A stretch of 64,000 bases of DNA from Heterohyrax brucei. Its lineage: Eukaryota; Chordata; Mammalia; Hyracoidea; Procaviidae. Location: positions 12,246,001 to 12,310,000 of the forward strand of contig CM053154.1 of NCBI GenBank assembly GCA_028571685.1, read 5' to 3'. The notes under the pieces are model-generated. The model made no database searches. It worked only from the letters and a program-made list of their open reading frames with translations, and was not told where the DNA came from. Shown here piece by piece: positions 42,491 through 53,889 of the stretch; the stretch's first letter is position 1; the number at the start of each line of letters is the position of its first letter. Made by a program: the position numbers and the translations under genes.

Positions 42491-43851
42491 GTAGCTGCAC
42501 AGTCAAAGTCACTTTCTTTTTCTTCCAGGTGAGACCACTGACAGCTCTTTGATGTTGCCTGATTATTTGCCTCTTGAAAGACATTTTGAGCCAGGTTATG
42601 GTGAAGAGAACCACCCTGGCAGTGCTACTTGAAACAAGGTTGGAAAATAATTACCTCACAGAGTGAGACAAGAGTGCCTGGAACCAAGACAAGACTCTTC
42701 TACTGCTGAGAGAGTAGGGCAAAAGCAAGACTTCAGACTTCAGAGTGCGGCAAGTTCTGCCTTGCCCTGAAAAACGTCTTCCACTAATGCAGTAGTCAAA
42801 AAGCTTGCATCTAACACATAAGCAGAACATTCTTTATGGGAAAGCAGTCATTTCCAGTTATGCTGCCAGCCCCCTGTAAGTTACACGTACTTTCCATTTC
42901 TGTTACTTCTTAGAAAACTTCCAACTCCAAAATTCGAGTATGAGGCAGGTTTCTGCAATCAGACCCTGACACCCCCTGATAAGAAGGTGAGAACACCAGA
43001 AAGGACTGCAGGAGACCACAGAGGTTTCTGCCATTACAAAGCTGGACTGTGTTGGTTTCTTTCATAAACCTCAAACAGCCGCATACCTAATCAGATTGGC
43101 ACAGATGTAAGATTTCCTCTCTCTCATCTGTGCTGTGAAGTAATGGGTTTAATTAACCCAGGGAGGCATCCCCTGCCAGCCCCTGCATCTTTCCAGTGTG
43201 GGTCTTGACCAGGTAAGGACCACCCTGGCCTTGCTGTGACCTGCAGAGTTGTCTTTCAATTTTGAATTCAATCACACCAGAACAGCTTCCCCAAAAGTGC
43301 CTTCAAACAAAAGCATCAAGTTAATAACAAACAATGGGAGAACAGATTGCAGACAGAGATTGCCAGCCTGAGCTATTCCTCTGCAAAACAAGCATAGGAA
43401 AGCATGTGAATTTTAAAAATCCAAATAAAACTAGTATCTTGCACAATGAAAGAGAAAGGAATTCTTCACAGATGGATCCAGTGAATGACAGGGTCCTATT
43501 TCCTTATGAAACAAGAGGAGTGTCCATTTTACCACATTCAGGTTATTTTTAAATAGTATTCATTTACTTCACAGTCCAAGAAACCATTTAGAATAGACCG
43601 CACCCTAAGCATCGTCAAGATAGGGTTAAAAATATTACCTGGAGTTAGGGCCAGGATTCTATTTGCATATGAATTCTAGAGATTTTGAGATGCCCCAGGA
43701 GGTCACCTGACCCAACACCTACACATACATTCTTCTGGGACATCTTCAGGGAGGAGGAAGGAACAGTGAGGTGGTAGATGAAGAATAACCTGATTATCTG
43801 GGGATTTTGCTGAGCCTTCTGCAAAGCTGACTTAGACACTACTAAAGAGGT
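42491..43851. other. No gene recognised; possible regulatory DNA
   Basis: Repeat-poor. 43060-43215 contains an inverted 'gggtttaattaaccc' palindrome and E-box-like sites but no frame. Confidence 0.4.
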
Positions 43852-44165
43852 TGTAATAGACTGAACTGGTCCTCCAAAAATATATGTCAACTTGCCTAGG
43901 CCATGATTCCCAGAATTGTGACTGTCCACCACTTTGTCATCTGATGTGATTTTCCTGTGTGTTGTAAATCTTACTTCTGTGATGTTAGTGAGGCAGGATT
44001 GGAGGCAGTTATTTTAATGAGGCAGGACTGAATTGACAAGTTGAGGTTGCATCTTATGTCAATCTCTGGAGATACAAAAGAGCAGAGAGACAGGAGGACC
44101 TCATACCACCAAGAAACAAGAGCTGGAAGAACAGCACATGGCAGGCTGCTCTCTTGAAGATCACA
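43852..44165 (+). mobile_element. MaLR/ERVL-like LTR, 3'-truncated
   Basis: 'tgtaatagactgaactggtc', 'aggccatgattcccagaatt' and 'gaggcaggactgaattg' show the first 60% of the LTR family at 21349. It ends abruptly at a SINE 3' half. Confidence 0.8.
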
Positions 44166-44245
44166 GACCGGAAAAACCCATGAGGCAGTTCAGTTTGTCA
44201 CATGGGGATTACTATGAGTTAAAATCAACTTGATGCACTCAAAGC
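44166..44245 (+). mobile_element. AfroSINE 3' half
   Basis: 'gaaaaacccatgaggcagtt' and 'attactatgagttaaaatca' are the body and 3' end. The head is missing at the LTR junction. Confidence 0.7.
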
Positions 44246-44710
44246 AAAAATAATAATTGCTATCAGTATTTTTGACCGTTATGTCTACAGACTGACCCTG
44301 AAGGAGCTGTTTCAGCTCAGGAGTTAAGTGGTATTTCTGGGTACAGTTCAGAAGGCCCTTAAAAATTTGGTCTTTGCTAGCTTTGTGTTCAGCAGTGACC
44401 TTAAAGGTTTCCCAGTGCAGGGAACTACATGGAGCTGTCCCGGGACCTGGTGCTGAAAAAGAAACCATTGCATGGCCTGCAGCTGAGCTCTAGAGTAAGA
44501 AACACAAGACTCTTACAGAAGTAACAACTGGTGTCCCCAGGTGGAAAGTCTACCAATGTGCTTCATGGTTTCAGAAGGAAAAATAATCAGGTCGATTCAC
44601 TGAACAGGTGCCAGCAGCTTTCTTGGCATTAAAGGTGGAGCCCACTGGCAAGAGATCCTGGGGCTGCCTGGATTTCTTCTTCCAGATTGATGCTGACTAT
44701 AGAAGTAGGC
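44246..44710 (-). pseudogene. Possible unidentified processed pseudogene
   Basis: The minus-strand frame at 44190-44468 is open for 92 codons and has protein-like composition ('LHWETFKVTAEHKASKDQIF', 'YHLTPELKQLLQG'). Upstream on the same strand (44470-44700) other frames also look coding but are broken by stops. No introns are apparent. I cannot name the parent gene, and a chance frame is possible. Confidence 0.3.
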
Positions 44711-44764
44711 AATTCTTGTCCTTGAGAGGGCAGAGTGGGAAAAACAGGACCCCAATGTGAAAGC

Positions 44765-44930
44765 AAATAAGGTACTGAAGTCAGGCCCTAGATTCCAATC
44801 CCATCTCTAACATTCTTTAGCTACATAGCCTTGGAAAGTAGCCTTTCTCAGCGTCAGTTGTCTCATCTACAAATTGAAGATGTTGATAATTATATTCAAG
44901 ACATAGACACGAATTAATTTTTATCACTAC
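44765..44930 (+). repeat. MIR fragment
   Basis: 'gattccaatcccatctctaa', 'ctacatagccttggaaagta' and 'tcagttgtctcatctacaaa' match MIR core. Confidence 0.7.
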
Positions 44931-44954
44931 TATTAGAGTTCCATACTATCTGAA

Positions 44955-45070
44955 TTGTGGTGTAGTTCTCTGTTCACGTGTCTGTCCCCCATGCTAAAAA
45001 TCCTTAGGAGCAGTAACTGTTATACTCATCTCTTTATCCCTCATCCTTAACACAGCACTTGAAACTCAAA
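44955..45070 (+). repeat. L2 3' end fragment
   Basis: 'gtctgtcccccatgctaaaa', 'taggagcagtaactgttata' and 'taacacagcacttgaaa' resemble the L2 terminus. Confidence 0.5.
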
Positions 45071-45435
45071 ATTATACATATAACAAGATAACAAAATTAA
45101 TCAATGGATATAAAGACTTTTTTTACTCTGGTGCACAACTACCAGGCAGGGAATAAAATTATGTCCAGAGATCTAGACATAATGGAGACAAGACAGGAAC
45201 CACGTTACTGGATGTGAATGAGACACAAATCAGGGATTACATGAGAGAAGAGTCCTAGGCCCTGGGCAGGGTGACTTTGTGCTGAACCCCCACGATAGAG
45301 ACCTCAAAGCCTTCCTGAAATGGAACCAGACTGGTTGCATACTTTAGAGGGAAGCTCATTTAAGTGACCTCAATTAGAGGGAAAGTGAGGTATTTTGTAG
45401 GAATCAGGCAGAGAGCTAGATACCTCACAATACCC
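45071..45435. other. No gene or repeat recognised
   Basis: Unassigned. Confidence 0.4.
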
Positions 45436-45560
45436 GCTGTTGTTAGGTGCTGTCGAGTCGGTTCCGACTCATAGCGACCCTATGAACAACAGAACACTGA
45501 AACAGTGCCCAGTCTTGTGCCATGCCCATTGTTGTGGCCACTGCCAATCCATCCCTCGTG
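45436..45560 (-). mobile_element. RTE LINE 3' tail, reverse
   Basis: 'gttgttaggtgctgtcgagt' and 'cggttccgactcatagcgac' are the best-preserved RTE 3' terminus in the window. It extends only to about 45560. Confidence 0.9.
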
Positions 45561-46667
45561 ATAGCAAATAACCATAATTGTTGCTATGGCCATTGGAAGA
45601 CACTATTGGAAACATTTGATAATAGATTATGGCCCAGATGCCTCTACTGCCCCAGCATTTGGAATGACTGAAGGATGGGAATCAGTCTCCATTGGAGAAC
45701 GTGGAATTGTTCGCACTTCTCACATATTCTTTGCTTGGGAAAGTGAATCACCCTTAATAAAAATCAGATTTCTACGCCTATAACAGCATGCCTTTACTTA
45801 TGTATTCGGTTTATGGGTAGTTGTGATTATTTCTGAGTATTTCTTCCATACTTCATCCTTAGCTCTCTTTTCCCAAACTGCACTTCCTTTAACTACTTTT
45901 TTGATCTTACATGAACCCCATGTGCTTGTCCTCAGCAAATTTCAGGCTACATTTGTAATGCCATATCTTCCCTTTTTGTTTTTTAAAGGTGTTTCAACTT
46001 TCTTTTTTCCTGCTTCCCAGCAGTTCTGGGTACCTACATTACCTAGTACCACAGCAGAAGAAATTTCTCTTTTTCACTTGCCCTTCATTTTCACTCGGGG
46101 CCTAACAGTCAACTAAGCATCTTTCTGTCTTCTCTATGCTCCTAATCTTGTAAAAGGCATGGCTTCAGTCCATGTGCTGCCTTTACAATTTCTCTAGACT
46201 AAGGTTAGATACAGATACATCGCAGGTCGGACACATTAACTGACATCCCAGTAAAGCTTCCCCATTAGTGTGGGTTTCATGGTGTAGCCAGTGGCCTCTA
46301 CTGTGACTTGTAGTTTCATGGAGGACTTTTGCATATGTCCATTTTCGGTTATTGGGATGAGCAGACAGCCATCCTGGCTTCGCCCTGGTAGATCTTACAA
46401 CCTAATCACTCCTCTTACTTTTCAGAATTGAGAACACACTTACATGGTGGAATCTTGAACTTCTCCATTGATCCCTTTCTGTTCTGTAATAAATTTAGGT
46501 CTTTGTGTAGGTACTATCATCATAGAATCCTGTTTGGCAGGAATATCTAACACTTTCCTTCTGTCTCTTATGCTTTCTCTTTTCCTGTGGATCGCCACTG
46601 TTTGACAGCACCTTGTTTGAATAGCAAATTTCTTTATTCCCATAGCCTTGAAAAAATACTAACAACT
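45561..46667. other. Unassigned sequence with weak frames
   Basis: A 65-codon plus-strand frame at 45586-45783 and minus-strand frames at 46440-46752 look somewhat protein-like but match nothing I know. A relic of an old retroelement interior or pseudogene is possible. Confidence 0.35.
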
Positions 46668-46908
46668 TCATCTGGATAGAATTGTGTCCTCCCAAAGTAT
46701 CTATTGAAGTCCTGGTCCTTGTACCTGTGAATATGATACTATATGGAAACAATTTTGTTACGTTAATCAGGTCACACCAGAGTAAGATGGATCTTAAACC
46801 TAATCGCTTCTGTGTTAGATAATAAGTAGACTAGACACAGAGACACATCCAAGGGGAAGACAGACATCAAGAAATACCAAATAATGCCAAGAACTGCCAA
46901 GGAACACC
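46668..46908 (+). mobile_element. MLT1/MaLR-type LTR fragment
   Basis: 'ggatagaattgtgtcctccc', 'gttacgttaatcaggtcaca' and 'agacacagagacacatccaa' match the LTR type at 4947. The 3' end is missing. Confidence 0.75.
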
Positions 46909-47070
46909 AAGTTGGGCAGTGAAAAGGAAGGCATAGGAATTGATGTGTTCAAACTATAGCATTAGTGAAAAATACTGAAAATACCATGGACTGCCAGAAG
47001 AAGGAACAACTCAGTCATAGACAAAATACAACATTCACAGAAGAATGTTTCTTAAAAGCAAGCTTGTGAA
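46909..47070 (+). mobile_element. RTE ORF fragment
   Basis: 'tgggcagtgaaaaggaagg', 'aattgatgtgttcaaact' and 'ataccatggactgccagaag' match the RTE C-terminal coding region. Confidence 0.75.
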
Positions 47071-47079
47071 AATAGATGT

Positions 47080-47434
47080 GTACCCCTGGATCGTTGCTAG
47101 CCCAGAGCCAAGAACAATACCAAAGCTAACTCTTCAGATGAAAATTGGACTGGACTATAAGACATAGAGTGATGCAGGTGTTGTGTGTACTTCTTGGCTT
47201 AAATATATATACATGAGGCTGGCTGACCAGCTCCTCTCACTAGGTGAGAAGGGAGGGTGGAGAGGAGGGGAAACATGTTGGTAGAATGAATACAGGAAGT
47301 ACAGAGTAGAAAGGAAGAGTATGCTGTCACAGGGTGCAGAGAGCAGGTAGGGTTGCAGATGCATGTGTCTGGGGTTTTATCTGGCAAATTGACTTTGTAA
47401 GCTTTCACTTAATCACAGTAAAAAAAAAAAAAAA
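47080..47434 (+). mobile_element. L1 3' UTR (type B tail), first of two
   Basis: 'ggactggactataagacata', 'gaagagtatgctgtcacagg' and 'gctttcacttaatcacagta' are followed by 15 A (47420-47434). It includes the G-rich block 'gggagggtggagaggagggg' at 47250-47269. Confidence 0.85.
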
Positions 47435-47439
47435 GTATA

Positions 47440-47855
47440 GAGAACCAGAACTCTATTAAAAGACCAGACTTGCTGGTCTGACAGATTGGAGGGTCCATGG
47501 AAGACATGAGCCCCAGACTCTCGGTTAGCTCCGAATTGAAACCATTCCTGAAGCCAGCTCTTCAAAGATTAGATTGGACTATAAGACATAAAATGATACT
47601 GGTGAAGAGTGTGCTTCTTGGCTTGAATAGATATGGGAGACTTAATTAGGCAGCTCCTGCCTGGAGGTGAAATGAGATAAGAAAGGGGGACAGGAGCTAG
47701 TTGAATGGACACAGGAAATACAGGATGGAAAGGAAGAGTGTGCTGTCACCAAGCGGGGAAAGGAGCTAGAATTACATAGCAGTGGGTGTGCAAGGTTATT
47801 GACTTGGATTATAAACTTTCACTTAAAGCACAGTAAATTATTTAAAAAAAAGACT
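47440..47855 (+). mobile_element. L1 3' UTR (type B tail), second of two
   Basis: Repeats the previous element's order with about a quarter of positions changed. It opens with a perfect 7-bp stem hairpin (47461-47479) and ends 'cacttaaagcacagtaaa' plus an A-rich tail. The two copies are separate insertions or an old duplication. Confidence 0.85.
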
Positions 47856-47867
47856 TTGATTCATTTA

Positions 47868-48106
47868 CTTGGGACATAACATCATGACAGAACAATCACT
47901 AGAAAAGAACATTGTGTTTGGTAGATGGCCAGTGAAAATTAGTGAAGCTGTCAACAAGACAGATTGACACCATAACTCCAACATATCAACATGATTCAAA
48001 CATACCAACAATCATGAAAATAGCACAGGATCAGACAGTGTTGCATCTATTACACACCAGGCTTTCATGAGACAGAATAAACTCTATAGTGACTAACAGC
48101 AAATAT
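47868..48106 (+). mobile_element. RTE 3' end, variant subfamily
   Basis: 'gaacaatcactagaaaaga', 'aacaagacagattgacacca' and 'gagacagaataaactctata' then 'gtgactaacagc' parallel the RTE ORF end and tail, with distinctive differences. Confidence 0.75.
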
Positions 48107-48214
48107 TTAGAAGAAAATTTTATTCTTGTATAGATATATTTGTAGACAATTCCCCTCAGCCATTTAAAACAAAGAGAGAGAATGACTGTCACTTTAGGGA
48201 TTGAGATGCACCTG

Positions 48215-48760
48215 ACCAAGTCCTAGTGTTTACAGTTGCCTAACATGCGTTGGGCAGTGAATAAGGAAGGACCAAGAAGAACGGATGCCTTTGAATTACG
48301 GTGAAGGCAAAGAATACTGAATATACCATGGACTGCCAAAAGAATGAACAGATCTGCCTTGGAGGAAGAACAGCCAAAATGCTATTTGAAATGAGGAGAG
48401 CATGGATGTATCTCACATACTTCAGAATGTTATCAGGAGATAGACAATTGGAAGCAGAAAGGCTATTAGAAGAGACAATGTACCATACTAGCAAAGAAAC
48501 AAAAGTGAAAATATTCAAAATCTGTCGAGTGGTGTCACCCTGAGATAACACATCCCTGGAGAAGGGCATCATGCTTGGTAGAGGGTTAGCAAGAAAGAAG
48601 AAGGCTTTCAGTGAGACGGATAGAGACAGGAGCTGTCACAGTGGGCTCAAGCATAACAAGAACCATGAGACTGGTTAGGACTGAGCAGCGTTTCCTACTG
48701 TTGCACGTAGGGTCCCTGTGAGTCACAGCCAAGTCAACAGCACTTAGCGATGATGACAGT
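48215..48760 (+). mobile_element. RTE 3' end with a 105-bp insertion
   Basis: 'ataccatggactgccaaaag' and 'tgaacagatctgccttgga' lead into the ORF end. The expected sequence breaks at 48437 and resumes at 48542 ('gagataacacatccctgga'), with 'gagata' at both borders. The tail 'gggtccctgtgagtcacagc' ends at 48750. Confidence 0.85.
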
Positions 48761-50176
48761 GGTTGTCTCAAGGTGACACCACTGGATAGATGGGAATATT
48801 TGCACTTCTGTTTCTTTCCTAATACAGAGCATTGTCTCTTCTAATGGTCCTTCTGCTGGCAATTGTCTAAAAGGATTTTCACTCAGAGCCTTTTGGTCTT
48901 GTTTTGGTCCTTTTTATTTCAAGTGTCAGTCGTTTTACCTGGAGATACAGAAGTTTGTTTTCATTTCCAGCGTATTTACTTTCCAAGGCTTTTAGAAAAT
49001 ATTCATCCTTATGGAGGAGACTTTTTAAATTGGTGATTTCCATTCCGATTTATTTATTTATGACTAAATCTTCTACCTCAGATCTAAACTCGCTTACAAA
49101 AAGTAAAGACAATGTTACTTCATTTGAATTTCTGAGTCTAGTGAGAATACTGCCTGAAAGCTTTCTAAGGTCTGTTTTCAAAGTCTCCTATTGATTCATC
49201 TTTGTTTTCCATTTTGAATCGTTGTCCAATCTTCCCCTTGGGAAAGGTTTCTGCCATAACCTAACATAACACACTCTTTTTTCTCCCTCTCCAGGTCATT
49301 ATTAAACCACTTGCAGGCTGAGTCATTGAAATACTCTCTTGTCTTTCCCAAACCCACTACTTTCAACCATCTTTCCCTTCTGAGCACGCCAACACTCCAA
49401 TGAACTGTTTGGTACAGATATGACAGTCCAAAACAATAAGTATATTATACAATCTCAACTTCTGCAGTACATTTTTATCTGTCACCCTGAGGTTTAAAAA
49501 ATCCTTAATTATAGCCCCACACTTAGGTCTACACTGATTTAGATTGATTTCTACACATCAGTCTTTAGTCCAGCAACCTTCCTGAGAAAAGAGAAGGAAG
49601 CCAAAGGAAGAAAAACTGTGTAAAGTAGAAGATGAAGAAAAAGCGGAGAAGGAGGTGGACCAGGGTGGGTTCCAGAGTGTGTAAGCAGAGGTGAACCAGA
49701 CCCATGTGGACTGAGAACAGCCTTGAGTTCTCGTTTTATGCTGAGGGCTCCTCATCTTGCCAATTTTAAAGCAACTGAGTGTTGAACTTGTAAGTACTAT
49801 TACTTCCTAATTTTTCTAGAGTCATTCTTAAATGTATTAATTTTGACATGTCAAAAGTGTCTCTAAATGGGCATTGTTATTCTAAATCAAAAATGTTTGC
49901 CACTTATCAAGATAAGTGCAAAAGGTAACATTATAGTGATTTCACATGGCAAATAGTTCTTCTGGAGCAGGGTGAAACTTTGACAAAACAAACTCCTGAC
50001 AAACGAGGCGGCTGCCCAGGAAGGGGTTATATAACTGATTAAGGGGACTCTTAACTTTAGAACATGGACAATCTTATCATCACAAAATTGACACAACACA
50101 GAGCGTCTTCAGGAAGGAGATCCAAGGGAATGTTGACTTACTGTGTTTGCATGAAATACCAACAAGTTTAAGAGAC
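48761..50176. other. Unassigned; possible decayed coding relic on minus strand
   Basis: On the minus strand, 49196-49387 is open for 63 codons and neighbouring frames down to about 48880 read as lysine/leucine-rich, coiled-coil-like protein with stops. A Gag-like retroelement interior or a processed pseudogene is possible. I do not recognise it. Confidence 0.3.
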
Positions 50177-50690
50177 AGTCATGGGTTGAACAGTGTACCC
50201 CCAAAAAATATGTGTAGTAATTTGGTTGGGCCAGGATTCCCTGCTTTCTGTGACTGCCCTTCATTTTGTGATTCTCTGATGCTGCAAATCCTAATCTCTG
50301 CCTGTGGCTAATAAACAGGATGATTATGTTAAAAGAGGATTAGGGTGGGACTGTCACCCCCTTGCTAAGGGAGTTTCCCCAGAGTGTGGCTTGTACCATC
50401 CTTTGATCTTACTGGAGATAAAAAGAAAGGCAAGCAGAGAGTAGGGGATCCTCACTAGAAAGCAGCCCTGGGAGAAGGACGTGTTTCAGACTTGAGTTTC
50501 CTGCACCAAGATGCTCTCTGAACAAAGACTGATGCAACACAAGGACTTTCCTTCAGAGCCGACAGAAGGAAGGCCCTTCCCCTGGAACGGACACCTTAAA
50601 TTTCAACTTGTAACCTACTGGACTGTGTAAGTATAAACTTTCCTTTGTACTCTGTGGTATTTCTGTTAGAGCAGCACTGGCTGAATAAAA
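50177..50690 (+). mobile_element. MaLR/ERVL-like solo LTR
   Basis: 'gtacccccaaaaaatatgtg', 'aagaggattagggtgggac' and 'gtggtatttctgttagagca' follow the family. It is closest to the copy at 60381 (minus), sharing the block around 'ttaaaagaggattaggg'. Confidence 0.85.
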
Positions 50691-52337
50691 TGCAGCTTCA
50701 ACCATTAATCTTCAAGGTGGGCTTGAATTGAATGGGGGACATATTGGCCCCGTAGCTACATCTGTTCCCTGTGGAGAACATCCTTGTGAATTCACCAGGC
50801 AATCTGGAAACTAGCAAAAACGCATTAGACCGTCCTGTACACAATCAAATACAATAGTAAACCAATCAGTGGAATACCAGGTTAATTGAAAAATATACAT
50901 ATGTACCAGATAGATATGCTTCTAGTGTAAAACCCCTAGTGGTTTATACATATCCTTAAGCTTGACTTTTTTAAACAAATTATTTACCTACAATACCAAG
51001 AGGTCTAATTACTTTATACCTAATAACCTTAAATCCTGAGATACAAATCATAGACTATTAAAATAAATTCAGCAACCAAAGTTCACTAAAAACCTAGTGC
51101 CATCGAGTCAGGTACTATATAATACTGTAGTTCTTTGATTACAAATTCTAAGATAACAAAATAAATTCAGCAACAAGAATTTACTGAAACAAGTTGGGGC
51201 TCAAAACATTGTTGAGACTGCTGGCTGGCAGCAAATCTAAAGAACCAAAAGAATTTGGGCACAGGGAGTCTAATAAACCCATCAGGCAAACCAAGGAACT
51301 CAGGAAATACTGCTAAGTAAGACTCTCCAAACTTATTTAGTGCAATGTCCGGATTATCAAAGGATGAGACCATCACTTAAAACATGAAACTAAAAAGCTG
51401 CCTGCTTAAGGAAGGGAGCACTCTGCTGATCTTAAGGCACTTTAACGGGCAGACCGACCAGTGAGACCTCATGCAGCAAAGTTAACTGCCCATCTTTTAC
51501 AGAGTTGTGGGTACGAGGCGGGAGAGAAAGAGAAGACGCTAGCCTCAGGAGCATGTTTTGTGCTGGTGACAGCTGCCAAAGTAAATTGACGTCAGCTTTA
51601 GAAGTGTGCTCACTGGTGTGAATCTGTTGCTGATGGACTGACTTTTAAAGCACAAGGTTGTCACTGACTGGTTGACCTTCAGAAATATGTTCACTGAAGC
51701 AAGTTGTGGTTGATTGACTAAAAAAAAAAACCATTGCTGCTGATTAACTAGAAAGACTTAAAGTCAGTTTTGGTGTTTGCCAGTCCCCATGACTATAAAC
51801 CTCACAGTCCTTTCCTGAGAGTGTAGGAACTTGGCATCCTCAGTCTCTGCCACAACCCCTGATCAGATTCACAAAGAACTAAAGGGAGGTAACATGACTA
51901 ACTCCAGATAGACTAAACCCATTTCTTCTCTTTATAACTGTGACCTGGTACTGTGTCCAAAGGAAATGAACTAGACCTGGCTTGGCTTGCTTCCCACAGC
52001 ACCCTGCTGTTTGCTTTATTGCTCCTGTGATTTCTAGGTGAGTGCTAATTGATCAATAACTTCTTTCTGCTTTTTGACTGTGGTTTCAGGCACAACTGAT
52101 CATAAAATAGGTAGTTTGTGTTTTCCAGCTTCATCGTTTTGTTCTCCTTTTTCAAAGACAGATCTTTTTTTTTTTTTTCTGCCAATATTTCAGTTCAAAA
52201 TACTAAATAGTAGTGAATGCCTCTGTATTCTTTGGCCAAATCCATGAATAAACAAGTCAATAAATTTTGCTGATATGAACATGCCAAACTTTTCAAAACT
52301 AAGGCTTGCTGGATAGGAGACAGGATGTAGCCAGATC
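50691..52337. other. No gene recognised
   Basis: Mostly unassigned. 'cctagtgccatcgagtcagg' at 51093 is an isolated SINE/RTE 3' end scrap. It lies between two copies of 'aaaataaattcagcaac' (51060-51076 and 51158-51174). Confidence 0.4.
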
Positions 52338-52548
52338 AAAAAAAAAAAAAAAAAAAAAAATCCACTGCCATCCAGTGAATTCTAACTCATTGAACCCTAT
52401 AGCAACCCTATAGGACAGAAAAACTGTCCCCATGTGGTTTCCAAGTCTATAAATCTTTACAGACGTAGACTGCCATGTCTTTCTCCTGCAGAGCAGTCTG
52501 GTGGGTTCGAACCACTGACTTTTCAGTTAGTATTTGAGTGCACTCAGG
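52338..52548 (-). mobile_element. AfroSINE, reverse
   Basis: 23 A (52338-52360) then 'tccactgccatccagtgaat', 'aggacagaaaaactgtcccc', 'gactgccatgtctttctcct' and 'ggtgggttcgaaccactgac'. The last contains a well-kept B box on the minus strand. Confidence 0.93.
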
Positions 52549-52698
52549 CAAGGTAACTAAAAATGCACAGCTATAAGTTCTCAGTGCCAAGTGAGTTATA
52601 GACACTAAGTCCCAGCAGAATTCAGAGGTGAGAGTCACACTGTGCCCCAGATGATTAGCTTAAACATCACAAAGGTTATGGGGCTCATTTGGGTTGCC

Positions 52699-52727
<29 letters not shown>
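52699..52727. repeat. 29-base A homopolymer
   Basis: An uninterrupted A run with no recognisable SINE or LINE end directly upstream. Confidence 0.95.
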
Positions 52728-52729
<2 letters not shown>

Positions 52730-53889
52730 GGTGACAGTTTCTTGCAACTTTCTATGTACTAATTAGAACTGGAAACTTTTTTCATAATTTTTAAACGTAC
52801 CAAATAAATTTCTACCCTGACTTCTTAACATATGTTTTGTAGTTCATGTTTTATGTTGCTTCTTCTCTGCTTATTACAGTACTAATGGATTTGTTAGAAC
52901 CGGATCAAGATGGATAAACTACAAACTTATAGTGAAGTGAACTCAAATTCCAGAAAATGGCCAGTCTAGGAGAGAAGAGACTCACAACTACTCTCAGCCC
53001 CAGTTCAGCAGCACAAGGAAAAAGAACCTTCCAAGAATTGGAAATAAAAGAACCCAGTAAAATTTTCATGAGCTTCTTCTAATTGTCACATGCAAGCTAG
53101 AAAAGCGGGTTAGAATTCTGAGGAGCCCTAGCCCCACAGGCAGCTTAGCACCTACTTGACCGTTGTCTTGCACAGGTCTTCACTGACTGCCCAGGGGCAG
53201 CATACTAAAGGCTGGGAGCAGAGCAGGAGAACTGAGACAGGCCAGATTTTTACTCAAATAATGCCCACCTTCTGTGTTTGCCAACCTCACCTACCCACTG
53301 CAAGAATTTTTATAAGAGCCACTATGCCAATTTCTTTTTACGTGGGTGCAGTTGACAAACAAACATAGAGCCAAGTGCCGTCGAGTCGGATCCGAGAAGA
53401 CATATGTTATTTGTGTGAAAATACAGTATTTCTCCTGAGGCACACAGAGCCTTCTCCAAATGCAAGATAGTCAACCTCTGAAAGGTAGGAGGGGGCCTGA
53501 GAAAAGGCAATCGGAGATACTACAGGCTTTCAGCTGCCAAAAGCTAGAGGCAGAGAAGAGGTTAGAGAAATCCCCTCCTTCCCTGCACAGAGAAACCTCC
53601 CTAGGCACAAAACGATTACACAGGAGAACAAATGAATTAAGAACACAAGGTAGACTAGGAAGGGACTAGCCAACACAGAGCGATCTCCTGCCATTAGGAA
53701 AGCTGGCACTTTAGCTACAATGAACAAAGAGATTTCACAGCCTCAGTAGTGGTCACTCCCAAACCTGTGGAAGAAAATACGCTGATATTTTATGCACTTG
53801 GTGAACTGAATCAAGCTGCGAAAAAAATGCAGACCCACTCACTTATACATAAAATTGACTCAGCCACCCAATTCTAGCAGCCTGAAAGT
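52728..53889. other. No gene recognised
   Basis: May include leader sequence of the L1M that follows. 'agtgccgtcgagtcggatcc' at 53375 is an isolated scrap of the SINE/RTE 3' end. Confidence 0.4.
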
